Below are positions 8,568-14,920 of a DNA stretch of 14,920 nucleotides, one piece after another; within the stretch, counting starts at the first letter, position 1; each line of letters starts with the position of its first letter. The stretch lies in NCBI GenBank assembly GCA_016872125.1, contig VHBD01000022.1, positions 1 to 14,920 on the forward strand. The letters run 5' to 3'. The notes beneath the pieces were generated by a model. That model saw only the letters and a list, made by a program, of their open reading frames with translations. It ran no database searches and was not told the DNA's origin. Origin of the DNA: Sphingomonadales bacterium (GTDB taxonomy: Bacteria > Bacteroidota > Bacteroidia > UBA7662). A program made the translations under genes and the position numbers.

Positions 8568-8575
8568 CAAACTTA
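8568..8575 (-). promoter_or_regulatory. Putative -7 element (TAnnTTTG) for the M1 aminopeptidase
   Basis: Read on the - strand, positions 8575 to 8568 are TAAGTTTG, an exact TAnnTTTG match. The predicted +1 near 8561 gives a leader of about eight bases. The -33 element is poor (TTTT about 16 bases upstream). The element overlaps the first base of the divergent biotin-carrier start codon, so the two genes share a very compact control region. Confidence 0.4.
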
Positions 8576-9120
8576 TGCAAAATTCGGCCATAAAAGAGGG
8601 AGAGGGCGGTTCTGAACCTTACCAAATTCTATGGGACGGCGAGGAGGTTCAGCTTTCTGTGGATTCGGCAGGTCGCCTTTTTATTCAAGGTCGAACTCAG
8701 GGCATTGACGCTGACTCCTCACAGGGTACGGGCCAAGCCCTTCATTTATTGATTAATGGGCGATCTATACGCTTAGAGCATCTGCAACGAACGGAGGAAG
8801 GCGATCTTCTTTTTCGGATTAACAGCATTCGTTATCGCGTACCCATCAAGAACAAGCGAGAATTGCTGCTCGCCAACATTCAAGGTGCCGGAACCAAGAA
8901 ACGCAAGCAAACAGCCCTCACGGCTCCAATGCCCGGCCTTGTCTTGAGGATTTTGATCACCGAGGGCCAGGTATTGCAAGCGGGCGACCCAATTTTGGTC
9001 CTGGAATCCATGAAAATGGAGAATGTACTGCGGGCACATTCCGATAGCACGGTTATTTCTATCGTCATTCAACCCGGTGAGGCCGTAGAGAAAGGGCAAA
9101 TCCTTCTAAATTTTTCTTAA
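8575..9120 (+). CDS. Biotin/lipoyl-attachment carrier protein (carboxylase BCCP-type subunit)
   Basis: The 181-residue protein ends in a biotinyl domain (about residues 113-181): APMPGLVLRILITEGQVLQAGDPILVLESMKMEN, with the predicted biotinylated Lys147 in ESMKM. The ~110 residues before it form a small beta-rich region like the linker found in carboxylase alpha subunits and in free-standing Bacteroidota carriers. The protein would carry CO2 from a biotin carboxylase to a carboxyltransferase, probably in an acyl-CoA or pyruvate-type carboxylase. Neither partner subunit is in the window, so the substrate cannot be named. It is not clearly AccB of fatty-acid synthesis, which is usually next to accC. 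The start is 21 bases from the divergent aminopeptidase start. No hairpin terminator follows. Confidence 0.87.
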   Translation: MQNSAIKEGEGGSEPYQILWDGEEVQLSVDSAGRLFIQGRTQGIDADSSQGTGQALHLLINGRSIRLEHLQRTEEGDLLFRINSIRYRVPIKNKRELLLANIQGAGTKKRKQTALTAPMPGLVLRILITEGQVLQAGDPILVLESMKMENVLRAHSDSTVISIVIQPGEAVEKGQILLNFS

Positions 9121-9133
9121 AATGTGGAAATCA

Positions 9134-9165
9134 TGTGGAATTCCAAAGTGAAATACTTATATTTG
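9134..9165 (+). promoter_or_regulatory. Putative promoter (-33/-7) for the T9SS surface protein
   Basis: TATATTTG at 9158-9165 is an exact TAnnTTTG. TGTG at 9134-9137 matches three of four bases of the -33 TTTG, with a 20-base spacer, which is the best spacing of any candidate in the window. The +1 is predicted near 9172, giving a leader of about 13 bases to the ATG at 9185. The -33 box sits in the second of two ATGTGGAA copies (9122-9129 and 9133-9140). Confidence 0.5.
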
Positions 9166-9184
9166 AAATGATAAACCCTACGTC

Positions 9185-10558
9185 ATGAGGAAAACCATTT
9201 ATTCTGCGCTCTTTTTTGCGGTTTTATCTGTTCAGGCTTTAGCTCAATCGGCTATTTTGTCGAGCGGAGGAGATGTGGCCATTGCAGGTTACGGCTCCAT
9301 GAGCTTCAGCAATGCCCAGCTTTCGGTGGAACAAACCAGTGTTTCTATTGGCCGCGTTTCTTACGGTGTGCAAATCCCCGTAGAAATATATGGCGCACGT
9401 TTGGCGGGCCTGTTGCATTATGCCAATACGGCCAGAACCCCAATGACCAACACGCGCATTAACCTCATTGCTAACGGTCAACTAGTGGACACCGCCAGAA
9501 CCAATGCCAGTGGGGCCTATTTGTTCAGCGGCATCCCCCAAGGAACTTATCAAATGACGGCAACCACCAACAAACCCTGGGGTGGTTTGGGTGCCGTAAA
9601 CTCCAGCGACGCCCTCATCATGAAGAGGCATTTTAACGTGATGACTACCCTGACAGGAATCAATTTTCTGGCCGGTGACGTCAATGGAACCAATATTATC
9701 AACGGAACAGACGCTTTGTTGGTGCACCGACGCTACGTAGGCTCGGACAACAGTTTTCCATTGGGAGATTGGGCCTATGATTTGCCAAGCAGTAAACAAA
9801 TCAATAGCGGCCAAGAATTGCAGGAAAGCAATCTTGCTCTGGTTTATGGGGATGTAAATGGAACCTATATCCCAGATATTAATCTTCGTCAACAATGGAT
9901 CAATCTCGATCCTAACGGAACGCTCCAGGCCTCTAACGGCATTATCGAATGGCCCGTGTATGCACAGGGCTCTTATGATTTAGGCGCTGTGAGTATCGAT
10001 TTAGAAATCCCTGAAGGGCTTAGTGTTCAAGGCATTCGGATGGGGGGAGAGGCTTCTAACGCCGATTTAATTTACAAACAAGAAGGCCGTCAACTTCGTA
10101 TGGGATGGTATTCTCTTGAGCCATTCCAGGTCCGCGACGGTGAGCCTTTGTTGTTCCTTCAATTATCAGGAAAGGGTGAAGGAGAATTAGCCATGGGTAA
10201 ATACAGCGAATTGGCCGATGCTTGGGCTGTATCGTACGGGGACTTTATGTTATCTGCGCCAAGGTTGCAGAATCGTAACTATCCTTCATCATGGCAAGCG
10301 GTGGTTTATCCTAATCCAACCCAAGCAAACACCACCTTATCGGTACGCCTTCCTTCCTCCGGTGATTTGTCTGTAACCGTTACCGATTTGAGCGGCCGGG
10401 TTGTGAATCAAGCCACCCACTTCTTTACCTCAAACGGCAACCAAGAAATCAACCTAGAGAGTGGCGCATGGGCAGAGGGACAATACCACGTTGCTCTCAA
10501 TTTTGTCAGCGCAACCCAAGAGTTCTCCACTCGCCTCAAATTCAACAAAATCAAATAA
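9185..10558 (+). CDS. Secreted protein with dockerin-like and cohesin-like regions and T9SS sorting domain
   Basis: The 457-residue protein begins with a Sec signal peptide, cleaved probably after Ala20 (QALA/QS). Residues 21-70 resemble the N-terminal region of many Bacteroidota surface proteins (SAILSSGGD...GVQIPVEIY). Residues 88-128 look like a small carboxypeptidase-regulatory-type beta sandwich (NASGAYLFSGIPQGTYQM). Residues 136-183 hold two dockerin-like segments, GAVNSSDALIMKRHF and GDVNGTNIINGTDALLVHRRYVG; a third GDVNG is at 222-226. Calcium-ligand positions are only partly kept. Residues ~255-355 resemble a cohesin-type domain, including LRMGWYSLEPF and LLFLQLSG. The last ~85 residues (VVYPNPTQ to the C-terminal KIK) are a type A T9SS sorting domain, predicting export across the outer membrane and surface attachment or release. 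No catalytic motif is visible. It is followed after 46 bases by the collagen-like gene on the same strand. Confidence 0.85.
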   Translation: MRKTIYSALFFAVLSVQALAQSAILSSGGDVAIAGYGSMSFSNAQLSVEQTSVSIGRVSYGVQIPVEIYGARLAGLLHYANTARTPMTNTRINLIANGQLVDTARTNASGAYLFSGIPQGTYQMTATTNKPWGGLGAVNSSDALIMKRHFNVMTTLTGINFLAGDVNGTNIINGTDALLVHRRYVGSDNSFPLGDWAYDLPSSKQINSGQELQESNLALVYGDVNGTYIPDINLRQQWINLDPNGTLQASNGIIEWPVYAQGSYDLGAVSIDLEIPEGLSVQGIRMGGEASNADLIYKQEGRQLRMGWYSLEPFQVRDGEPLLFLQLSGKGEGELAMGKYSELADAWAVSYGDFMLSAPRLQNRNYPSSWQAVVYPNPTQANTTLSVRLPSSGDLSVTVTDLSGRVVNQATHFFTSNGNQEINLESGAWAEGQYHVALNFVSATQEFSTRLKFNKIK

Positions 10559-10604
10559 AATTATCAATCCATAAACCAACCAACACCCCTTAAAATCCAA
10601 ACTC

Positions 10605-12776
10605 ATGAAAAAAGGCTTACAAATCCTTGTCATGCAAATGCTGATGATGCTGATGGTGGCATCTCAAGTTTTTGCTCAGGTTCCTGAGCGCTTCACCCAC
10701 CAAGCGGTGATGCGTGGCGCCAGCGGACAATTGCTATCCAACCAAAGCATTGGCGTTCAAGTATCCGTTTTATCGGGTTCTGCAAGCGGTTCTGTTGTTT
10801 ATATGGAAAGGCATACTGCAACCACCAACGCCAACGGCTTGATGAGCATTGAGATCGGTGGAGGGGTAGCTCAATCAGGTACTTTTGCCGGTATTAACTG
10901 GGGTAGCGCTGCCTTTTATTTGAAAGTTGAAGCCGATTTAGCAGGTGGTACCAGCTACGGTATTTCCAGCACATCCCAATTGTTAAGCGTTCCATTCGCT
11001 TTGTATGCCAAAAACCCTGGCCCTGCTGGCGCCCAAGGCCCTGCCGGCCCTGCCGGTCCTGCCGGTGCCCAAGGTCCTGCCGGTAACAACGGTGCTCCTG
11101 GCGCTGCCGGCGCCCAAGGCCCTGCTGGTGCCCAAGGCCCCGCTGGTGCCCAAGGCCCCGCTGGTCCTGCCGGTAACAACGGTGCTCCTGGCGCTGCCGG
11201 CGCCCAAGGCCCTGCCGGCGCCCAAGGCCCTGCCGGCGCCCAAGGCCCTGCTGGTCCTGCCGGCCCTGCTGGTCCTGCCGGCCCCGCTGGTCCTGCCGGT
11301 GGAGTAACAATTCCGTCGGGAACCCCTAACGGTCCTGCCTTATTGTTTGTGTGTAACGGCACTCTTCAATTTACCCCATGTACGGCCACTTTAACCACTA
11401 CTGCTGTTTCTGGAATTACGGCCAGCGCAGCCACATCGGGTGGTAACATTACTAACGATGGTGGTGCTTCGGTTACCGCACGTGGTGTTGCTTACGGAAC
11501 CTCAGCCAATCCTACAGTATCCGGAACGGTGACCAGCAACGGCACAGGAACGGGTGCTTTTACCTCCAGTATGACAGGATTAAGTTCTTCTACGGCCTAT
11601 TTTGTTCGTGCTTATGCAACCAACAGCGCAGGTACAGCTTATGGTAATGAATTAACCTTCACCACGGCAGTACAACAAGTTGCCCCAACCGTGACTACCA
11701 CCGCTATTACTTCCATTACCTCGTCTTCCGCAGCGAGTGGTGGTAATGTAACCAGCGATGGAAACGCTTCGGTTACCGCTCGTGGTGTTGCTTACGGTAC
11801 GGCCGCTAACCCAACCACTGCCAATTCCACTGTTTCCGGCGGAACGGGTACAGGAGCCTTTACGAGCAACATTACCGGTCTTTCAGCAAGCACAACCTAT
11901 AATGTTCGTGCCTATGCAACCAATTCAGTGGGAACCTCTTACGGTAGTAACGTGTCGTTTACAACTTCTGCGCCTCCCGCTACGCTTGCTTCGGTTTCCA
12001 CTACTGCCGCTAGCTCAGTGACCTGTTCGACAGCAACATCGGGTGGTGACGTGACCAGCGACGGTGGGGCATCGGTAACAGCCCGAGGTGTGGCTTATGG
12101 CACTGTGGCTAATCCAACTACAGCGAATTCTACGGTCACCGCCGGAACGGGAACCGGATCTTTCACCAGCAACCTCACCGGCCTTAGCGCTAGCACAACG
12201 TACAACATGCGTGCTTTTGCAACCAACAGCGTTGGTACGGCCTATGGATCACAAGAATCCTTTAGCACTACAGCCTGCGGCTCACCCGGTATTACGGCAT
12301 CATGCGTAGGCACTGGTACCAATGTTGTGACGACTATTCCTGTTTTGAGCAGCACTTGTAACGTGGGTGACACCATCGTAGTCCCTGTGACCATAACGAT
12401 GGGATCAATTCCTACGGCTGCTATTTCACTGGCTATAGATTATGATAGTACGAAACTGCGTTGTATTTCGTCGGTGACCAGCCTAAACTCCGCTATTTCT
12501 GCTGGCTTCCTAAGTAATTGCGGTTTGTTTTCGAACTTGAATGCTAACCCACCTTATACCAGCAGCACAAGACGCCAATTCCGTGCGGCTTGGTTTAATC
12601 TTAATCCGGTCACAATCAACGGATTGTTGTTCAATGTAAGGTTTGTGGTTACCGCTCCCGGTAATACAGCCATCAAGTGGGATACGACAACCCCTGGTAA
12701 TTGTGAATACGCTGACGAATTTGCGGACGTAATTCCAAGCACTCCATTCTGTAATGGAGGAGTAAATTGCCCATAA
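10605..12776 (+). CDS. Collagen-like surface protein with FN3-like repeats and C-terminal cohesin-like domain
   Basis: The 723-residue protein starts with a Sec signal peptide (cleavage probably near VFAQ, residue 24 or 25). Residues 26-136 are the Bacteroidota N-terminal domain seen in collagen-like and tail-fibre-like proteins (PERFTHQAVMRGASGQ... to LLSVPFALYAKN). Residues 139-232 are Gly-X-Y collagen-like repeats rich in GPAG and AQG. Residues ~261-557 are three tandem ~100-residue FN3-like repeats sharing ASVTARGVAYGT and YATNS. The rest (~560-723) looks like a cohesin-type beta sandwich (VGDTIVVPVTI, ISLAIDYDSTKLRCIS, FRAAWFNLNP) and contains most of the cysteines. There is no recognisable T9SS sorting domain and no lipobox, so its anchoring is unclear. 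It is 46 bases downstream of the T9SS gene with no promoter or terminator between, so the two are probably co-transcribed. An adhesin or structural role is an inference. Confidence 0.87.
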   Translation: MKKGLQILVMQMLMMLMVASQVFAQVPERFTHQAVMRGASGQLLSNQSIGVQVSVLSGSASGSVVYMERHTATTNANGLMSIEIGGGVAQSGTFAGINWGSAAFYLKVEADLAGGTSYGISSTSQLLSVPFALYAKNPGPAGAQGPAGPAGPAGAQGPAGNNGAPGAAGAQGPAGAQGPAGAQGPAGPAGNNGAPGAAGAQGPAGAQGPAGAQGPAGPAGPAGPAGPAGPAGGVTIPSGTPNGPALLFVCNGTLQFTPCTATLTTTAVSGITASAATSGGNITNDGGASVTARGVAYGTSANPTVSGTVTSNGTGTGAFTSSMTGLSSSTAYFVRAYATNSAGTAYGNELTFTTAVQQVAPTVTTTAITSITSSSAASGGNVTSDGNASVTARGVAYGTAANPTTANSTVSGGTGTGAFTSNITGLSASTTYNVRAYATNSVGTSYGSNVSFTTSAPPATLASVSTTAASSVTCSTATSGGDVTSDGGASVTARGVAYGTVANPTTANSTVTAGTGTGSFTSNLTGLSASTTYNMRAFATNSVGTAYGSQESFSTTACGSPGITASCVGTGTNVVTTIPVLSSTCNVGDTIVVPVTITMGSIPTAAISLAIDYDSTKLRCISSVTSLNSAISAGFLSNCGLFSNLNANPPYTSSTRRQFRAAWFNLNPVTINGLLFNVRFVVTAPGNTAIKWDTTTPGNCEYADEFADVIPSTPFCNGGVNCP
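11019..11300 (+). repeat. Collagen-like Gly-X-Y coding repeat
   Basis: Ninety-four codons encode 31 Gly-X-Y triplets and a final glycine, mostly GPA and GAQ. A 90-base unit beginning GPAGNNGAPGAAGAQ occurs twice in tandem: the GGTAACAAC marks stand at 11082 and 11172, exactly 90 apart. The first half of the unit is identical in both copies and the second half differs by synonymous changes. Bacterial collagen-like stretches can form triple-helical trimers without hydroxyproline. The region is prone to slippage and to length variation between strains. Confidence 0.9.
11385..12275 (+). repeat. Three tandem ~300-base FN3-like repeats
   Basis: The repeats start near 11385, 11680 and 11980. The shared ASVTARGVAYG codons begin at 11466, 11766 and 12069, giving periods of 300 and 303 bases. 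Nucleotide identity is high around that motif and around TYNVRAYATNS, with mostly silent or conservative changes elsewhere. The pattern suggests in-frame duplication of a beta-sandwich module and gradual divergence. Confidence 0.85.
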
Positions 12777-12810
12777 GCCAGGGTTTATAGATTCTGTGGC
12801 ATAATTTAGA

Positions 12811-12840
12811 ACCGCCTCCTTTCGGAGGCGGTTTTGTTTT
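12811..12840 (+). terminator. Intrinsic terminator after the collagen-like gene
   Basis: A nine-base perfect stem (ACCGCCTCC at 12811-12819 pairing with GGAGGCGGT at 12824-12832) with a TTTC loop is followed by TTTGTTTT. It lies 35 bases past the stop codon of the collagen-like gene and would end the 9185-12776 transcript. Confidence 0.92.
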
Positions 12841-12914
12841 ATGGGGCCTATGGAGCGGGCTGGCTCTGATAAGGTAGTTTTAATATAGAATGGCGCATGG
12901 GCAGTCAAAAGCTG

Positions 12915-12922
12915 TATATTTG
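12915..12922 (+). promoter_or_regulatory. Putative -7 element (TAnnTTTG) for rimP-nusA
   Basis: TATATTTG matches TAnnTTTG exactly, and it lies in the gap after a strong terminator, where a new promoter is expected. The predicted +1 is near 12929, giving a leader of about 77 bases to the rimP ATG. I see no good -33 box at the usual distance. Confidence 0.5.
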
Positions 12923-12935
12923 CGGTAGAAATGGA

Positions 12936-12964
12936 GGGGGCGTAAGCCCCCTTTTCTTTTGTTT
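12936..12964 (+). terminator. GC hairpin with T-tract in the rimP-nusA leader (attenuator or second terminator)
   Basis: GGGGGC (12936-12941) pairs with GCCCCC (12946-12951) around a GTAA loop of the GNRA type, followed by TTTTCTTTTGTTT. The shape is that of an intrinsic terminator. It sits only seven bases or so after the predicted rimP +1, so it may be an attenuator, a 5'-end stabiliser or a back-up terminator for the gene upstream. A four-codon ORF (ATG at 12931 to TAA at 12943-12945, coding MEGA) overlaps the 5' arm, with its stop in the loop. Confidence 0.6.
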
Positions 12965-13005
12965 AAATTTTGAAACCAGCCACTAACGATTTATTCCAAA
13001 CAGGA

Positions 13006-13533
13006 ATGTCACCAAAAGCGCAGGCGACAAGCAAAACAAGGGCTATAGACCGAATTCGGGATGTGGAAGAGATTGCTCTGCCTCAAACTCCGGAATTATT
13101 GACCGACTTGAAGAGTCAAGTAGTCGGGCACATCGAGCTCGCCTTGGAGGGGACCGCGCATTTTGTGGTTGGGATACAGTGGTCTCCCGATTCTCGAAGG
13201 CTTTCGGTTAAGGTTGACGGTGACCAGGGCGTCAATATTGATGCATGTGCAACCCTTAACCGCTCTCTGGGTAAACTGATTGATGAGCATGGTTGGCAGG
13301 GCCCGATAGTCCTGGAGGTTGGATCACCTGGCGCCGAAGCCCCGTTGGTTTTGAGCAGGCAGTATCCTCAGCATCTAGGCCGTCAACTCAAAATCACGCT
13401 GCTCAACGGCGCTGTGTTAATGGGTACTTTGATGGAGGCAGATGCCTCAAAATTGGTATTGAAAGGAAAAGATGGCCTAGAAAGCACGATCGCCTTTCCT
13501 GAAATCAAGGAAGCCAAGGTGGTTCTTTTTTAA
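13006..13533 (+). CDS. rimP: Ribosome maturation factor RimP
   Basis: The 175-residue cytoplasmic protein helps assemble the 30S ribosomal subunit. The N-terminal alpha/beta domain shows LRQ-type family features: VGIQWSPDSRRLSVKVDGDQGVNIDACATLNRSLGKLID, then LEVGSPGAEAPL, matching the family's 'V.SPG...PL', and RQYPQHLGR. The C-terminal SH3-like domain contains LLNGAVLMGTLMEADASKLVL. About 30 residues before LLTDLKSQ are poorly conserved, so the protein is a little longer than the usual ~155. I chose ATG 13006, preceded by AGGA; a TTG at 12970 would add 12 residues. Location immediately before nusA is the standard arrangement and supports the call. Confidence 0.9.
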   Translation: MSPKAQATSKTRAIDRIRDVEEIALPQTPELLTDLKSQVVGHIELALEGTAHFVVGIQWSPDSRRLSVKVDGDQGVNIDACATLNRSLGKLIDEHGWQGPIVLEVGSPGAEAPLVLSRQYPQHLGRQLKITLLNGAVLMGTLMEADASKLVLKGKDGLESTIAFPEIKEAKVVLF

Positions 13534-13543
13534 AAATTGTTAT

Positions 13544-13555
13544 ACAAATATTTGT
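13544..13555. promoter_or_regulatory. 12-base palindrome between rimP and nusA
   Basis: ACAAATATTTGT is a perfect self-complementary sequence 10 bases after the rimP stop, in a 129-base AT-rich gap. It contains AATATTTG (13547-13554), one mismatch from TAnnTTTG, so it could be part of a promoter for nusA or an operator. Neither use is shown by the sequence alone. Confidence 0.25.
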
Positions 13556-13662
13556 TAACCCAATAGAGACTTCAAACCACATTCAAAAACAAAATTCAAG
13601 AGCGCGCTATTCTCGCCCAATTCCCTTAATTCTTAATTTGAAAATACTTTTATTTCCTTGTT

Positions 13663-14920
13663 ATGGCTGTTAAAACCAAACCCCAACCCGTCAATCAAAA
13701 TCAAGTTCTGATTACTTCTTTCTCTGAATTCAAAGAGTTTAGGAACATTGATCGTGCAACCATGATGAGAATTATGGAAGATGTATTCCGAAGCATGGTA
13801 AAACGCAAATTTGGAACAGACGAGAACTTTGATGTCATTTTGAATACCGAAAAGGGGGACCTTGAAATTTGGCGGAACAGGGAAATCGTTGAGAATGATT
13901 CGGAAGAATTGGGAATGCCGGATAAGATTTCTTTGGATGAAGCACGGTTGATAGAGCCTGATTTCGAGGTTGGTGAAGAGGTATCCGATGAGATAAAATT
14001 GGAAGATTTCGGTCGTCGTGCGGTACTTGCCGCAAGGCAGACCTTGGTACAGCGTATTTTGGAATTAGAGAAAGACAATATTTACAAGAAATATAAGGAT
14101 AGGGTTGGGGATATCATCACCGGGGAGGTCTATCAAATTTGGAAAAAGGAAATATTGGTCTTGGATGATGAGGGCAATGAGCTGATTTTGCCTAAAACAG
14201 AACAAATACCGGCTGATTTTTACAAAAAAGGGGACGCCCTCAAGGCAGTAATTCTTCGCGTGGAAATGCAAAATATTACCCCACGGATTATTATTTCGCG
14301 GACAGATCCTGCTTTCTTGGCGAGATTAATGGAAATGGAGGTCCCGGAAATCTTTGACGGTTTGATTACCATCAAAAGTATTGTTAGGGAACCGGGCGAA
14401 AGGGCCAAGGTCGCGGTGGAAAGCTACGATGACCGAATTGATCCGGTTGGAGCCTGCGTTGGTATGAAAGGTTCCAGAATCCACGGCATCGTCAGGGAGC
14501 TTCGCAACGAGAGCATCGATGTCATCAATTATACCAACAACTTGGAACTCTTTATCCAGCGGGCTATGAGTCCGGCCAGGGTGATGAGCTTGGAGATTTA
14601 TAAAGAAAGCCTGAAGGTCAATGTGTTCCTCAAGCCGGATCAAGTTTCCTTGGCCATTGGCAAAGGCGGGCATAATATCCGATTGGCCGCAAAGCTCACG
14701 GGCTATGAAATTGATGTGTTCCGGGATGTGCAAGAAGACGATTCCGATGTTGATTTGGATGAATTTTCAGACGAAATTGAGGGATGGGTTCTTGACGAAC
14801 TTAAGGCCTTGGGTTGCGATACCGCAAAGTCGGTCATCAAAATTGGGTTGGAAGAATTGGTACGACGCACGGAACTTGAAGAAGAAACGGCCGCCCAGGT
14901 TTTGGCAATCCTGAGATCTG
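13663..14920 (+). CDS. nusA: Transcription termination/antitermination protein NusA (3' end cut by window)
   Basis: The frame is open from ATG 13663 to the window edge: 419 codons with no stop, close to the full ~410-430 residues of Bacteroidota NusA. NusA binds RNA polymerase and nascent RNA and controls pausing, termination and antitermination. Residues 1-130 form the N-terminal RNAP-binding domain; 148-213 the S1 domain (GDIITGEVYQIWKKEILVL); ~225-300 KH1 (DPVGACVGMKGSRIHGIVRELRNE is split over this region); ~315-352 KH2 with AIGKGGHNIRLAAKLTGYEID. The remaining residues are acidic and then helical. The gene lies 129 bases after rimP, a wider gap than usual for this pair; infB would be expected to follow outside the window. 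Confidence 0.96.
   Translation, partial: MAVKTKPQPVNQNQVLITSFSEFKEFRNIDRATMMRIMEDVFRSMVKRKFGTDENFDVILNTEKGDLEIWRNREIVENDSEELGMPDKISLDEARLIEPDFEVGEEVSDEIKLEDFGRRAVLAARQTLVQRILELEKDNIYKKYKDRVGDIITGEVYQIWKKEILVLDDEGNELILPKTEQIPADFYKKGDALKAVILRVEMQNITPRIIISRTDPAFLARLMEMEVPEIFDGLITIKSIVREPGERAKVAVESYDDRIDPVGACVGMKGSRIHGIVRELRNESIDVINYTNNLELFIQRAMSPARVMSLEIYKESLKVNVFLKPDQVSLAIGKGGHNIRLAAKLTGYEIDVFRDVQEDDSDVDLDEFSDEIEGWVLDELKALGCDTAKSVIKIGLEELVRRTELEEETAAQVLAILRS

Noticed and set aside
11019..11300. CRISPR-like array
   Set aside because: The repeats are codon-periodic with no unique spacers and translate to Gly-X-Y triplets.
10894..11362. Overlapping Gly/Pro/Arg-rich frames on both strands over the collagen-like stretch
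   Set aside because: GC-rich nine-base periodic repeats lack stop codons in most frames, so these are by-products of the Gly-X-Y repeat.
12510..12908. 132-codon - strand frame across the end of the collagen-like gene and its terminator
   Set aside because: It spans a strong intrinsic terminator and is antisense to a conserved-looking domain, with no recognisable product.

Overview
The window looks like a chromosomal segment of a member of the Bacteroidota with roughly even GC content. The sequence signs are a fused MurF-alanine racemase, a type IX secretion (T9SS) C-terminal sorting domain, a collagen-like surface protein with a Bacteroidota-type N-terminal domain, and several copies of the Bacteroidota -7 promoter element TAnnTTTG just before gene starts. 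I see no phage, transposon, CRISPR array, rRNA or tRNA.

Layout from left to right. (1) Positions 189-2813 hold a bifunctional murF-alr gene that joins D-alanine production to its use in peptidoglycan precursor synthesis. (2) Positions 2846-5985 hold a compact + strand cluster: a small cysteine-rich lipoprotein, feoA, feoB and a SprT-like metalloprotease. Each start overlaps the preceding stop, so translation is probably coupled; the core is ferrous iron import. (3) Positions 6007-8553 on the - strand encode an M1-family zinc aminopeptidase lipoprotein, convergent with the SprT-like gene. (4) A biotin carboxyl carrier protein starts divergently at 8575, only 21 bases from the aminopeptidase start. 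(5) Positions 9185-12776 hold two exported proteins that probably form one transcript. The first has dockerin-like and cohesin-like stretches and a T9SS sorting domain. The second has a collagen-like stalk, three tandem ~100-residue FN3-like repeats and a C-terminal cohesin-like domain. They end at a strong intrinsic terminator. (6) Positions 13006 to the window end hold rimP and nusA, the usual ribosome-maturation and transcription-elongation pair; nusA runs off the right edge.

Three items deserve a second look. First, the adjacent surface proteins share a cohesin-like fold signature, and only the first has visible dockerin-like motifs and a secretion signal of the T9SS type. Second, exact or near-exact -7 elements sit only 7-19 bases before five start codons, which predicts leaderless or very short-leader mRNAs. 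Third, the predicted rimP-nusA leader begins with a four-codon ORF whose stop codon lies in the loop of a GC hairpin followed by a T-rich tract, a possible attenuator. Function calls rest on motif recognition by eye, with no database search.
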